Below are positions 16,199 through 24,793 of a stretch of 64,000 bases of DNA, piece after piece (position 1 is the stretch's first letter; every line of letters begins with the position of its first letter). This DNA is from Nocardioides sp. CER19 (GTDB lineage Bacteria; Actinomycetota; Actinomycetes; Propionibacteriales; Nocardioidaceae): the NCBI RefSeq assembly GCF_029846275.1, contig NZ_JARVWS010000001.1, positions 868,001 through 932,000 of the forward strand. Reading direction: 5' to 3'. Made by a program: the position numbers and the translations under genes. The notes beneath the pieces are model-generated. The model did not search any database, had not been told where the DNA came from, and was given only the letters and a program-made list of their open reading frames with translations.

Positions 16199-19100
16199 AT
16201 GGGGCCGTGGGGAAGGCATCGGACGACCGCAAGGCTCACGATCCTGTCGTGCGTCGCCGCATTGGGGATCACCACGCTCGGCGTCGTCAACGCACCGCCC
16301 TCCCATGCCGCGCCCGGCACCGTGAGCGGTCTCGTGTTCCAGGACTTCAACGGCAACGGGACCCGCGACCCGGGCAACACCGCGAGTGGCGTCCAGACCG
16401 ACACCGGCTTCCCCGGCGTCACCGTCACGGCGTACGGCCCGCACAACGAGGTCGTCGGGACCGACGTGAGCGGCGCCGATGGCACCTACTCGATCGACAC
16501 CTCGTCGGTCGCCGACGGGACGCCTCTCCGCATCGAGTTCTCCGACGCGAACGGCGGGACTGCCGCCCAGCTCCCGAGGGAGTTCCAGTCCTCCTTCAGC
16601 GGCGAGGACAACGGCACGAGCGTGCGGTTCGTGGACGCGGGGGCCGAGAACGTCGACTTCGGAGTCCTCGAGCCCGAGGACTACGCCGACGACAACGCAC
16701 CGATCATGACCGCCATCCAGTACGCCGGCCTGCGCTCCGCGCCGAACGCCGCCGGCCTGCCGGCCCTGGTGGCGAACCCCTGGGTGGTGCCGGCGAACGA
16801 CCCGGCGGTAGGGAACTACCCAGGCCGAGTCGACCTGGCCACGTACGGAGAGGTGGGCTCGATCTGGGGTGACGCCTTCGACCGTCCGCAGAACGCCGCT
16901 TACGCCGCCGCGACCTACAAGCGGCTCTCCGAGCTCGGCCCCCTGGGCCTGGGTGGCATCTATCGCATTCCCGATGTGCTGGACCCGGCCACCGGCGCGG
17001 TGAGCGGCTCTCCGGGCACGCCGGAACCGTGGCTGGACGTGACCACGCTCGGCGTCGATGTCGGCACCGTGCCGACCACGGCCGGGCGCGGGTTGGGCCC
17101 CCCGGATGCGCTGGTCCGCGACCCGAACGCTTTCGAACAGGCCGGCAAGGTCGGCATCGGGGGGATCGCCATCGACGAGGAGGGGACGACGCTCTACTTC
17201 GTCAACCTCTTCGACCGGAGCCTGTACGCCCTCGACATCACCGGCGGCGCCACGCCGACCAGCGCCACTCGGATCCCGCTCAACCTGACCGCCGGACAGC
17301 GACCCTGGGCAGTGACCGTGCACCGCGACCGCGTCTACGTCGGCTATGTCGACACCGACGGCGACGGCGCGAACCCGGGCAATGCGGCAACCGGGAACAT
17401 GTACGTGGTGTCGGAACCCGAGGCCACAGCCGTCGCCGGCGGTGCGGCGTGGCGCAACGAACTGACCGCGCCGCTGACCTACACCAAGGGCAACGACATC
17501 AACAACTGGGGAGCCCCGCTGCCTCCGACCACAGCGATCCCCGGCCAGGTGCTCCGATGGAACTCCTGGACCGACCAGTTCTACTGGAACGGCGACGCCG
17601 GCGCAGCCGGCTTCAACACGGCGTACGGATGGACCCACATCTACCCGCAGGCGATCCTCGGCAGCATCACCTTCGACGCCGAGGGCTACATCACCCTCGG
17701 CTTCGTCGATCGCTCGAGCGTCCAGGGCGGCAACCGGCAGTGGGCTCCGGAGCCGCCGCCCGGCTGCGCCGCGCCGTGCCTGACCGACGACCGCTACTTC
17801 GAGACCGTTGCCAGCGGCGACATCCTGATCGCCACGCCGGATCCCACGCTGGAGGACAATGCAGTCGTCGGCGACCGGACGGGCGCCAACCCGAACAACA
17901 ACGAGGGACCCGGGGGAGGAGAGTTCTACAACGACCGGCAGAACGTCGGGACCGGCGCCAACCACCTGGAGAACACCCTCGGTGGGGTCGTGGCCTATCC
18001 CGGCCTGCAGGAGGTCGCCTCGACCGCGATGGACCCCCTCGGCGCCATCCGCGTCGCCGGCCTGAGCTGGTTCAACGTGAACAACGGCGCCGTCGTGCGG
18101 GGCTACAACCACACCCCCGACCCGCTGCCTACGCGCGGCATCGAGGCCCAGTCCGCACCCACGGCGCCGTACTTCCAGAAGGGCGGCGGCATGGGCGCCG
18201 TCTCGCTGCTCACACGGGAGCCCCCCGTCGAGATCGGCAACCGGGTCTGGCTGGACGCGGACTTCAACGGGCGCCAGGACCCAGACGAGCCGGCCATCCA
18301 GGGCGCGCCGGTCAGCCTCTACGCACGAGGTCCCGGAGGGGCGCCCGTCGGTCCTGCTCTCGCGTCGACGACCACCAACGCCGCGGGCGAGTATTACTTC
18401 CGCAGCGACGACATCCCCGGCTTCAATCCGGCGGCCACGGAGGATGCCACCCTCCCCTACGTCGTGGTGTTCGGCCGCGGGACCGGTCCGGTCACTTTCA
18501 CCGGGCCGAACGCGGAAAACCCGGGCTTCGCCGGCATCACGTGGGCCGATCTGGCCTTCACCAGGCAGACAGCGGCTGCTCTCCAACGCGACTCCAACCC
18601 CAATCCAGTCACCGGCCGGGCGCCGGTCGACGTCGGCTCGCCGGGACGCAACAACCACACGATCGACGCCGGGTTCAACACCACCGGCGCCTTCCAGATC
18701 CGCAAGCTCACCGAGGGTGCGCCACCTCGACCCGGCCAGACGTTCACGTTCGACGTCACCGGCGCGACGAACTTCCGTGGGGACGACGTCCTCGGCAGCG
18801 TCAACCCGCGGACCTTCCAGGTCGGGGCCGGACAGACCGCACCGACCGTGCCGCAACGGCTTCCCGTCGGCACCGAGATCACGATCACCGAGCGCAACGG
18901 TGCCCAGCTCGGCGCCAGCTACGACCCGGGCAGGGAGCAGCTGATCACGGTCAACGGGGGGCGGCCGCTGCTGTTCACCGTCACCAACCGGCTGACACCG
19001 CCGAGCACGCCCGCCGTTCGTACGGTCACATCCCACCGTCGGGTGACCCCGGGGCGGCCGTTCCACGACCGGATCCACGTCAGCGGACTGGCCGGCGGGC

Positions 19101-19864
19101 AGGGTGCGACCGCCACCGCGGTGCTCTACGGACCGTTCACGTCCCGTGCGGCCGCCACCTGCAGTGCCGCGTTCCAGGCGCGGACGAAGGCGTTCCACGT
19201 CGACAACGGCTGGAACCGGACTCCGACGGTCCGGGTCAACGCCCCGGGCGTCTACACGTGGCGCGTCACGACCCATGCCAATGCCGCCAACACCTCGGCG
19301 ACCCACCCCTGCGGGCAGGTGGCAGAGACGACAGTGGTCGCCAAGCGCCGCTACGCCGCTCCGGTCATCAACGGCGGGTTCTCCGGCACCGTTGGTTCCC
19401 CTGATCTCGACCGCCGCGTGCCCCTGACCATCTCGATGCCGGGCGTCGGCATGCACGCGACGGTGCGTACGGAAGGCGTCGTACGTCGTCAGATGAGGCT
19501 GCCCGGTGACGTCAGCGAGGTCGGATGGCTGCGCAAGTCCGCCGACTTCGGCGACAAGATCGGCACCGCCGTCGTGGGCGGGCACGTCTCGGACCGGCAC
19601 GACAGGCCGGGCGCGATGTTCAGGTTGGGCCGGGCGCACACCGGGCAGCGGATCACGGTGGTCAGAGGCGGGACCCGCTACCACTACGAGGTCGTGGGCA
19701 AGAAGACCTACGACCGCCGCACCCGACTGCCGCAGCGCTACTTCGCCACCACGGGCCGTCCACGGCTGATCCTGGTCAGCTGCACGGATCGGGTCGTCTA
19801 TGCGAACGGGCACTTCCACTACACGCGCTACGTCGTGGTGATCGCCAAGCAGCTGCGTCGATAG
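16199..19864 (+). CDS. Secreted SdrD-like adhesin with C-terminal class F-like sortase domain
   Basis: 1221 aa. Signal peptide ends near SHA-APG (about 38). SdrD-type B domains lie at about 40-115 (VFQDFNGNGTRDPGN) and 677-760 (VWLDADFNGRQDPDEP). A long central region (about 130-660) has beta-propeller-like strands and calcium-like DTDGDG. A DUF5979-like strand block follows (QIRKLTEGAPPRPGQTFTF). The last 150 residues form a sortase: His1129 in VVGGHVSD, Cys1195 in LILVSCTD, Arg1210 in HYTRYVVV. GGGAGG precedes the ATG. No LPXTG tail or closing transmembrane helix is seen. A sortase at the C-terminus of its own adhesin is unusual: normally the two are separate proteins. Confidence 0.85.
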   Translation: MGPWGRHRTTARLTILSCVAALGITTLGVVNAPPSHAAPGTVSGLVFQDFNGNGTRDPGNTASGVQTDTGFPGVTVTAYGPHNEVVGTDVSGADGTYSIDTSSVADGTPLRIEFSDANGGTAAQLPREFQSSFSGEDNGTSVRFVDAGAENVDFGVLEPEDYADDNAPIMTAIQYAGLRSAPNAAGLPALVANPWVVPANDPAVGNYPGRVDLATYGEVGSIWGDAFDRPQNAAYAAATYKRLSELGPLGLGGIYRIPDVLDPATGAVSGSPGTPEPWLDVTTLGVDVGTVPTTAGRGLGPPDALVRDPNAFEQAGKVGIGGIAIDEEGTTLYFVNLFDRSLYALDITGGATPTSATRIPLNLTAGQRPWAVTVHRDRVYVGYVDTDGDGANPGNAATGNMYVVSEPEATAVAGGAAWRNELTAPLTYTKGNDINNWGAPLPPTTAIPGQVLRWNSWTDQFYWNGDAGAAGFNTAYGWTHIYPQAILGSITFDAEGYITLGFVDRSSVQGGNRQWAPEPPPGCAAPCLTDDRYFETVASGDILIATPDPTLEDNAVVGDRTGANPNNNEGPGGGEFYNDRQNVGTGANHLENTLGGVVAYPGLQEVASTAMDPLGAIRVAGLSWFNVNNGAVVRGYNHTPDPLPTRGIEAQSAPTAPYFQKGGGMGAVSLLTREPPVEIGNRVWLDADFNGRQDPDEPAIQGAPVSLYARGPGGAPVGPALASTTTNAAGEYYFRSDDIPGFNPAATEDATLPYVVVFGRGTGPVTFTGPNAENPGFAGITWADLAFTRQTAAALQRDSNPNPVTGRAPVDVGSPGRNNHTIDAGFNTTGAFQIRKLTEGAPPRPGQTFTFDVTGATNFRGDDVLGSVNPRTFQVGAGQTAPTVPQRLPVGTEITITERNGAQLGASYDPGREQLITVNGGRPLLFTVTNRLTPPSTPAVRTVTSHRRVTPGRPFHDRIHVSGLAGGQGATATAVLYGPFTSRAAATCSAAFQARTKAFHVDNGWNRTPTVRVNAPGVYTWRVTTHANAANTSATHPCGQVAETTVVAKRRYAAPVINGGFSGTVGSPDLDRRVPLTISMPGVGMHATVRTEGVVRRQMRLPGDVSEVGWLRKSADFGDKIGTAVVGGHVSDRHDRPGAMFRLGRAHTGQRITVVRGGTRYHYEVVGKKTYDRRTRLPQRYFATTGRPRLILVSCTDRVVYANGHFHYTRYVVVIAKQLRR

Positions 19865-19905
19865 GCCGCTCGTTGGACTGTCGGCATACGGCAGGGTCCT
19901 CCCGC

Positions 19906-19911
19906 TAGTGT
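19906..19911 (+). promoter_or_regulatory. -10 hexamer for leaderless cysQ
   Basis: TAGTGT, 7-nt spacer, then the GTG at 19919 without a Shine-Dalgarno. Confidence 0.55.
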
Positions 19912-19918
19912 CTCGGGC

Positions 19919-20701
19919 GTGACTGCGCCCCGTGACGACCACGCGTTCGCGGCCTGGCTGGCCGAGCAGGCCGGTGCCCGGCTCCTGGAGGTCCGCGCGA
20001 CCTCGGGGCTCGGGGGCAAGGAGCTCAAGGACGCGGGCGACGCGGCCGCGCAGGCGCTCCTCGGCGAGCTGCTCGGCGTGCACCGCCCGCACGATGCGGT
20101 GCTCTCCGAGGAGGAGATCGAGACCCACGGTGACGCCGGCCGACTGACGGCCGAGCGGGTGTGGATCATCGACCCGCTCGACGGCACCCGCGAGTTCTCC
20201 GAGCCGCCCCGGGACGACTGGGCGGTCCACGTCGCGCTCTGGTCGGGGGGCGAGCTCGTCGCCGGCGCCGTCGCGCAGCCGGCGCTGGGGGAGACCTTCC
20301 ACACCGGCGTACCGCCGGTCGTGCCCGGTCTCGACGAGCCCGACCACCGGCAGGGACAGCCGCCGCGGATCGCCGTCTCGCGCTCGCGGCCGCCGGCGTT
20401 CGTCGCCGCGCTCGCCGAGGAGCTCGGGGCCGAGCTGGTCCCGATGGGGTCGGCCGGAGTCAAGATGATGAGCGTCGTCCGGGACGTCGCCGACGCCTAC
20501 GTGCACGCGGGCGGGCAGTACGAGTGGGACTCCGCCGCCCCCGTGGCCGTCGCCGCCGCCGCCGGCCTGCACACCTCCCGCGTCGACGGGTCGCCGCTGG
20601 TCTACAACCGCGCGGACCCCTACCTGCCCGACGTCGTCGTCTGCCGGCCCGCCCTGGCCGGCCCGATCCTCGCGTTCATCGAGCGGCACGGGATCGACTG
20701 A
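19919..20701 (+). CDS. cysQ: 3'(2'),5'-bisphosphate nucleotidase CysQ
   Basis: 260 aa inositol-monophosphatase-fold enzyme that hydrolyses PAP/PAPS 3'-phosphate, balancing the sulfate assimilation pathway. Metal-binding motifs are EEEIE (about 62-66), DPLDGTREF (about 84-92) and the late WDSAAPVAVA. It complements cysDN and cysC in this window. Start and promoter are leaderless (TAGTGT-N7-GTG). A general inositol monophosphatase is the alternative; the DGTREF rather than DGTTNF loop favours CysQ. Confidence 0.87.
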   Translation: MTAPRDDHAFAAWLAEQAGARLLEVRATSGLGGKELKDAGDAAAQALLGELLGVHRPHDAVLSEEEIETHGDAGRLTAERVWIIDPLDGTREFSEPPRDDWAVHVALWSGGELVAGAVAQPALGETFHTGVPPVVPGLDEPDHRQGQPPRIAVSRSRPPAFVAALAEELGAELVPMGSAGVKMMSVVRDVADAYVHAGGQYEWDSAAPVAVAAAAGLHTSRVDGSPLVYNRADPYLPDVVVCRPALAGPILAFIERHGID

Positions 20702-20713
20702 GGCCCCTCCGGA

Positions 20714-20929
20714 TCACCCGGCGGTGACGGCGTACAGGCGATGTCGGGGCCGCATCGTGGGCAGCCGGTGGACGGCGTTGGAGCAGCCACATCGGTCGGT
20801 GTCGTTCCCCGTGCCGGAGACCACGGCGCGGCACGACTGCTGCGGCTGGCGCAGCGGCGCCATCAGCGGGCGATAGACCAGGTGTCCGCAGTCGGGACAC
20901 GGAGTCGGCTCGACGGGGTGGTTCTGCAT
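20714..20929 (-). CDS. Small Cys-rich, possible zinc-ribbon protein
   Basis: A 71-aa ORF convergent with cysQ: MQNHPVEPTPCPDCGHLVYR onward. CPDC at 11-14, Cys33 and CGC at 47-49 could bind a metal. TGCAAT lies 6 nt before the ATG, a leaderless-type spacing. A longer in-frame reading exists, but its extra N-terminus is low-complexity Arg-rich and looks like frame shadow. No family was recognised. Confidence 0.5.
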   Translation of the reverse strand: MQNHPVEPTPCPDCGHLVYRPLMAPLRQPQQSCRAVVSGTGNDTDRCGCSNAVHRLPTMRPRHRLYAVTAG

Positions 20930-21003
20930 GCACCGATTGCAGGCCCGCGCCGACAACGGCGCGCCCCCACGCGGGAGCCATCCCCAATCTGAGGTACGGG
21001 TGG

Positions 21004-21942
21004 CTAGTGCCGGTCGCTGCCGCTCCTGGAGATCTGCCAGGCGCCTGAGTTCGGGTCGAAGGCGGGCACGCCCGCGGTCTGCCTGATGAGCCCCCAGACC
21101 AGCGGGCCGAGCAGCAGCATCCCGGCGCCGATGATGCCGACCCAGGTCGGGGAGACGCCGAGCATCTTCAGCCCGGTCAGGGAGAGGACGATGACGATGC
21201 CGCGCCGGATCACCGACTGGCCGACCCAAGCGGCGGCGCGGGCACCGAAGAACGTTCCCGGGGTGCCCCCGATGATGAGCGGCACCAGCACGCCCACGTC
21301 GACCCCCGATGTGAGGACGTGACCGATGGCCGCGGCGAGGACCAGGGGCACCGCCTGGACGAGGTCGGTGCCGACCAGCTTCACCGCCGACAGCGTGGGG
21401 TAGAGCAGCAGCAGCGCCACCATGATGAGCGAGCCGGAGCCCACCGACGTGATACCGACGAGGAGCCCGCCGACCGCGCCGACGAGCAGGGTGGGCAGCG
21501 GCCGCACCTCGATGTGGGGGGTCGTCGTGCGCCCGCTGGCGATGATGCGGAGCTGGAGATACATCCGCAGCGTGTACGACGCCGCCGCGAACAGCAGCGC
21601 GACGCCGATCGCGTTGGTCAGGAACGTCTCGGCGTCGTCGCCGCCGATGTACTTCACGATGAACCCGCCCGCCAGTGCGAACGGCACCGATCCGATGATC
21701 AGGTAGAGCGCCAGCCGCAGGTTGGGTGAGCCCTGGCGCCAGTGCACGGCCGCGCCGACCGACTTGTTGACCGAGGCGGCGACCAGGTCGTTGGCGACGG
21801 CGGCGGTCGGGTTGATGCCCAGGAAGATGAGGGCCGGAGTCATCAGTGCGCCGCCGCCCATGCCGGTCAGCCCGACGACGATGCCCACGCCGAAGCTGAC
21901 GACGAGCACCGAGAGAGCGTCGGTCGTGAAGAGGTCATGCAC
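21004..21942 (-). CDS. TauE/SafE family sulfite/sulfonate permease
   Basis: 312 aa from the GTG at 21942 (a TTG at 21969 is possible). Eight or so transmembrane helices in two homologous halves, with the family motif GIVVGLTGMGGGALMTPAL near the start and GGLLVGITSVGSGSLIM in the second half. TauE/SafE proteins export sulfite, sulfoacetate or related anions. Its place among cysQ and cysC fits sulfur anion transport. A GGCAGGA sequence about 9 nt upstream supports the GTG. Convergent with the small Cys-rich ORF. Confidence 0.85.
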   Translation of the reverse strand: MHDLFTTDALSVLVVSFGVGIVVGLTGMGGGALMTPALIFLGINPTAAVANDLVAASVNKSVGAAVHWRQGSPNLRLALYLIIGSVPFALAGGFIVKYIGGDDAETFLTNAIGVALLFAAASYTLRMYLQLRIIASGRTTTPHIEVRPLPTLLVGAVGGLLVGITSVGSGSLIMVALLLLYPTLSAVKLVGTDLVQAVPLVLAAAIGHVLTSGVDVGVLVPLIIGGTPGTFFGARAAAWVGQSVIRRGIVIVLSLTGLKMLGVSPTWVGIIGAGMLLLGPLVWGLIRQTAGVPAFDPNSGAWQISRSGSDRH

Positions 21943-22058
21943 GGGCGGCCATCCTGCCAGACGGCCCAAGGACGTTTAGGGCAGCCGTATTGTGGAAAGT
22001 GGTCTGGACCGGAGCGCATTTTCCTCGGACCGTGCGCTCCCGGGTCGAAGGGAACGTC

Positions 22059-22250
22059 ATGGGAGTGGTCGTCACCGTCGTGGTGGTGCTGGTCGCGTGG
22101 AGCGTGTGCGCCCTCGTGGTCGGTGTCGTCCTCGGCCGTGCGATGGCCCTGAGGCCGCGCGGCGACGCCCACAGCGCGCCCCCCGCGCCAGAGACGCCCC
22201 GAGGGCAGACCGCGGCGCCGCTGTCGGTGTCCTACCGCGAGCGCAGCTAG
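22059..22250 (+). CDS. Small single-pass membrane protein
   Basis: 63 aa: transmembrane segment MGVVVTVVVVLVAWSVCALV immediately at the N-terminus, then a short polar Pro/Arg tail. The ATG at 22059 follows GAAGGGAA; an upstream in-frame start at 21990 would add a poorly conserved-looking stretch. Divergent from the TauE permease, with TATTGT about 70 nt upstream as a candidate -10. Its TAG stop shares the palindrome CTAG with the cysC stop. Function unknown. Confidence 0.6.
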   Translation: MGVVVTVVVVLVAWSVCALVVGVVLGRAMALRPRGDAHSAPPAPETPRGQTAAPLSVSYRERS

Positions 22251-23275
22251 CTCACCGACAGGTCCAGGAAGCCCTTCGCCCGCAGACCGGCGAGCACGTC
22301 CGCCAGCGCGTCCTCGACGGTCCGTCCGGTGGTGTCGACGACGACGTCCGCGTCCTCGGGCGTTTCGTAGGGCGACGAGATGCCCGTGAACTCCGGGATC
22401 TCGCCGGCACGCGCCTTGGCGTAGAGGCCCTTGCGGTCGCGTCGCTCGCACTCCTCGAGCGGCGTCGCGACGTGCACCAGGAAGAAGGCGCCGCCCGCGT
22501 CGGCCACATAGCCGCGCACCTCCTGCCGCGTCGCGTCGAACGGCGCGATCGGGCTGCAGACCGCCATGCCGCCGTGGCGGGAGATCTCGGCCGCCACCCA
22601 GCCGATCCGGCGGATGTTGGTCTCGCGGTCCTCCCGGGAGAACGTCAGCCCGGCGGAGAGGTTGCGCCGTACGACGTCGCCGTCCAGCGACGTCACGGTC
22701 CGCTCGCCCTGCTCGAGGACGAGGTCGACGAGCGCCCGCGCGAGCGTCGACTTGCCGCTGCCGGAGAGGCCGGTGAAGAAGACGACCAGGCCTTGCGCCG
22801 ACGGGTCCGGCGCGTGGACGGCGGCCGTCGGCACGACCTCGGGGTCGCCGTACGCCTCGAGGACCTGCGGCGCGCGCGGGTCGTCGGCGGCGACCGGGAT
22901 CGCGACCACGTCACGGTGGGCGGCCAGGGCCGCGCGCAGCACCGCGGGCCGGTCGGCGATGTCGCCGACGGGCACTGCGGTGAACCCGCCGGGGTGGCGC
23001 TCGCGCGCCTCGGCGGGCGTGAGGTAGAGCCGCCGGAACGGTCCGTACGCCGGCCGGGTCAGTGCCGTCACCTCGCGCGACGGCCACGCGACGGAGGCCA
23101 GGGGCAGCCCCTCGGGGTCGACCAGCTCGACCGCCCCTGCCTCGGTCGCGGCGGCCGCCACCGAGGCCGGCAGGGCGAGCTCCAGCGGACCGGCCAGTGC
23201 TCCGGAGACGATCAGCTCCAGGTCGTCGAGCTCGCGGTGGGTCGGGTGGAACTGCGGCGCCGGCACGCTGGACAT
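22247..23275 (-). CDS. cysC: Adenylylsulfate kinase CysC with vestigial ATP-sulfurylase-like N-domain
   Basis: 342 aa. The C-terminal 175 residues are APS kinase: P-loop FFTGLSGSGKST (about 166-177), SLDGDVVRRNLSAGLTFSREDR, and KGLYAKARAGEIPEFTGISSPYE. It phosphorylates APS to PAPS. The N-terminal 160 residues begin RELDDLELIVSGALAGPLEL, like the PUA-type start of ATP sulfurylase, but without the catalytic HxxH part; it is probably structural. Convergent with the small membrane protein, with overlapping stops. Works after CysDN; CysQ removes the PAP by-product. Confidence 0.92.
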   Translation of the reverse strand: MSSVPAPQFHPTHRELDDLELIVSGALAGPLELALPASVAAAATEAGAVELVDPEGLPLASVAWPSREVTALTRPAYGPFRRLYLTPAEARERHPGGFTAVPVGDIADRPAVLRAALAAHRDVVAIPVAADDPRAPQVLEAYGDPEVVPTAAVHAPDPSAQGLVVFFTGLSGSGKSTLARALVDLVLEQGERTVTSLDGDVVRRNLSAGLTFSREDRETNIRRIGWVAAEISRHGGMAVCSPIAPFDATRQEVRGYVADAGGAFFLVHVATPLEECERRDRKGLYAKARAGEIPEFTGISSPYETPEDADVVVDTTGRTVEDALADVLAGLRAKGFLDLSVS

Positions 23276-23351
23276 CCTTCCACGGGGCCTGGACGGGACG
23301 TCCGTGTGGCGCTCCTGCTGACCGGGCGGCGGGTCGCGCGGTAGCCGCCCG

Positions 23352-23357
23352 TACCCT
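23352..23357 (+). promoter_or_regulatory. -10 hexamer for leaderless asparaginase gene
   Basis: TACCCT, 7-nt spacer, then the ATG at 23365; no Shine-Dalgarno. Confidence 0.5.
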
Positions 23358-23364
23358 TGCCGGC

Positions 23365-24297
23365 ATGTCCGTCCCCGTCACCGAGATCGTCCGTTCGGGG
23401 TTCGTGGAGGGCCGCCACCACGGCTCGGTCGTCGCGCTCGACGCCGACGGCACCGTGGCGTGGTCGGTCGGCGACGTGACGTCGCAGATCCTGCCCCGCT
23501 CGACGAACAAGCCGCTGCAGGCCGTCGGCATGGTCGGCCTCGGGCTCGACCTGCCGCCCCGCCTGCTCGCGCTGGCGGCGGCGTCGCACTCCGGCGAGGA
23601 GATCCACCTGGCCGGCGTACGCGAGATCCTCGCCGGGGCGGGGCTCACCGAGCAGGCGCTCGGCAACATCCCCGACCTGCCGCTCGACCCGATCGTCCGC
23701 GACCAGTGGCTGCGCGACGGTCGCGAGCCGAGCAAGCTCGTCCAGAACTGCTCCGGCAAGCACGCCGCGATGATCGCCACCTGCGTCGCGCGGGACTGGC
23801 AGCTGTCCGGCTACTTCGAGCCCGACCACCCACTGCAGCAGCTCATCCAGCGCCGCTTCGAGCACCTCACCGGGGAGCCGGCGGTCGTCACGATCGACGG
23901 GTGCGGAGCGCCGCTCCTCTCGTCCTCGCTGACCGGCCTCGCCCGCGCGTTCCGCACGCTGGCGCTCGCCACCGAGGGTCCCGAGCGGCGGGTGGCCGAC
24001 GCGATCCGCGAGTTCCCCGAGTACGTCTCGGGCAGCAACCGCGACGAGCTCCGACTCCTTCGCGCGCTGCCGGGTGCGATCGGCAAGCTCGGCGCCGAGG
24101 CCGTCTACGCCGTCGCCCTGCCCGACGGTCGCACGGTGGCGCTGAAGATCGAGGACGGCGGCGACCGCGCCCGCCCCGTCGTCATGGCGGAGGCGCTGCG
24201 GCGCCTGGGCGTGGAGTCGGCCGAGGTCGACGCGATCGGCACGCACACGCTCCTGGGCGGCGGGATGCCGGTGGGGGAGATCCGGGCAGCCTTCTGA
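23365..24297 (+). CDS. Asparaginase II family protein (AnsA-like, PF06089 type)
   Basis: 310 aa, thermolabile-asparaginase family common in actinobacteria and rhizobia. Motifs: EIVRSGFVEGRHHGSVV at the N-terminus, LPRSTNKPLQAVGM (about 44-56), ASHSGEEIHL, NCSGKHAAMIATC (about 128-140) and GCGAPLLSSSL. It hydrolyses L-asparagine to aspartate and ammonia, cytosolic. No transporter or regulator is coupled; the XRE/HbhA unit begins about 60 nt later with its own operator. Confidence 0.87.
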   Translation: MSVPVTEIVRSGFVEGRHHGSVVALDADGTVAWSVGDVTSQILPRSTNKPLQAVGMVGLGLDLPPRLLALAAASHSGEEIHLAGVREILAGAGLTEQALGNIPDLPLDPIVRDQWLRDGREPSKLVQNCSGKHAAMIATCVARDWQLSGYFEPDHPLQQLIQRRFEHLTGEPAVVTIDGCGAPLLSSSLTGLARAFRTLALATEGPERRVADAIREFPEYVSGSNRDELRLLRALPGAIGKLGAEAVYAVALPDGRTVALKIEDGGDRARPVVMAEALRRLGVESAEVDAIGTHTLLGGGMPVGEIRAAF

Positions 24298-24323
24298 GGC
24301 GCTGTGACCTGTCCCACCCACCT

Positions 24324-24353
24324 TTTGCTTGCAACTGTTAGCGTTTGCTAGCA
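24324..24353. promoter_or_regulatory. Candidate operator: two direct TTTGCTWGCA repeats
   Basis: TTTGCTTGCA (24324-24333) and TTTGCTAGCA (24344-24353) are exactly 20 bp apart, two helical turns, and the second abuts the ATG of the XRE regulator at 24356. The placement suggests autoregulation by the encoded protein. Confidence 0.5.
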
Positions 24354-24355
24354 GC

Positions 24356-24763
24356 ATGGGAAGCATGGTCAGGAGCAAGGGCAAGGTCACGCAGACAGCG
24401 CGTGCCCTCGGTGAGTACCTCAAGGAGCAGCGGGTCTCGGCCCAGCTCTCCCTGCGGCAGCTCGCCGAGCAGGCCGGGGTCTCCAACCCCTACCTGAGCC
24501 AGATCGAGCGCGGGCTGCGCAAGCCGTCCGCCGAGGTGCTGCAGCAGATCGCGAAGGCGCTGCGGATCTCAGCCGAGCAGCTCTACGTCCGCGCCGGCAT
24601 CCTCAACCCGGAGGACGGCGTGGGTGGCTCCGTCGAGCTGGCCGTGCTGGGCGACACGAAGCTGACCGAGCGGCAGAAGCAGTCGCTGCTCGACGTCTAC
24701 GCCTCGTTCCTCGCCCTCAACTCCCGCCACGAGGACGAGCCGGCGCCGCCGGACGAGTCCTGA
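24356..24763 (+). CDS. XRE-family helix-turn-helix regulator (Rv0474-like)
   Basis: 135 aa. HTH at about 25-80: LGEYLKEQRVSAQLSLRQLA, then AGVSNPYLSQIERGLRKPS and LQQIAKALRISAEQLYVRAG. The C-terminal half is short and acidic, with no sensor domain. Directly upstream of the HbhA-like gene, as Rv0474 is of hbhA in M. tuberculosis. The ATG at 24356 is preferred; an in-frame codon at 24329 would place the start inside the operator repeats. Confidence 0.85.
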   Translation: MGSMVRSKGKVTQTARALGEYLKEQRVSAQLSLRQLAEQAGVSNPYLSQIERGLRKPSAEVLQQIAKALRISAEQLYVRAGILNPEDGVGGSVELAVLGDTKLTERQKQSLLDVYASFLALNSRHEDEPAPPDES

Positions 24764-24793
24764 CGCTCCCTCTCTGTTAGGAGACATCGCGCA

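Noticed and set aside
16082..20689. A 1535-codon minus-strand open frame antisense to the adhesin-sortase gene and cysQ
   Set aside because: Its translation is low-complexity V/R/G/D-rich text with no domain, and the plus strand holds recognisable domains. Long antisense frames are expected in this GC-rich codon usage.
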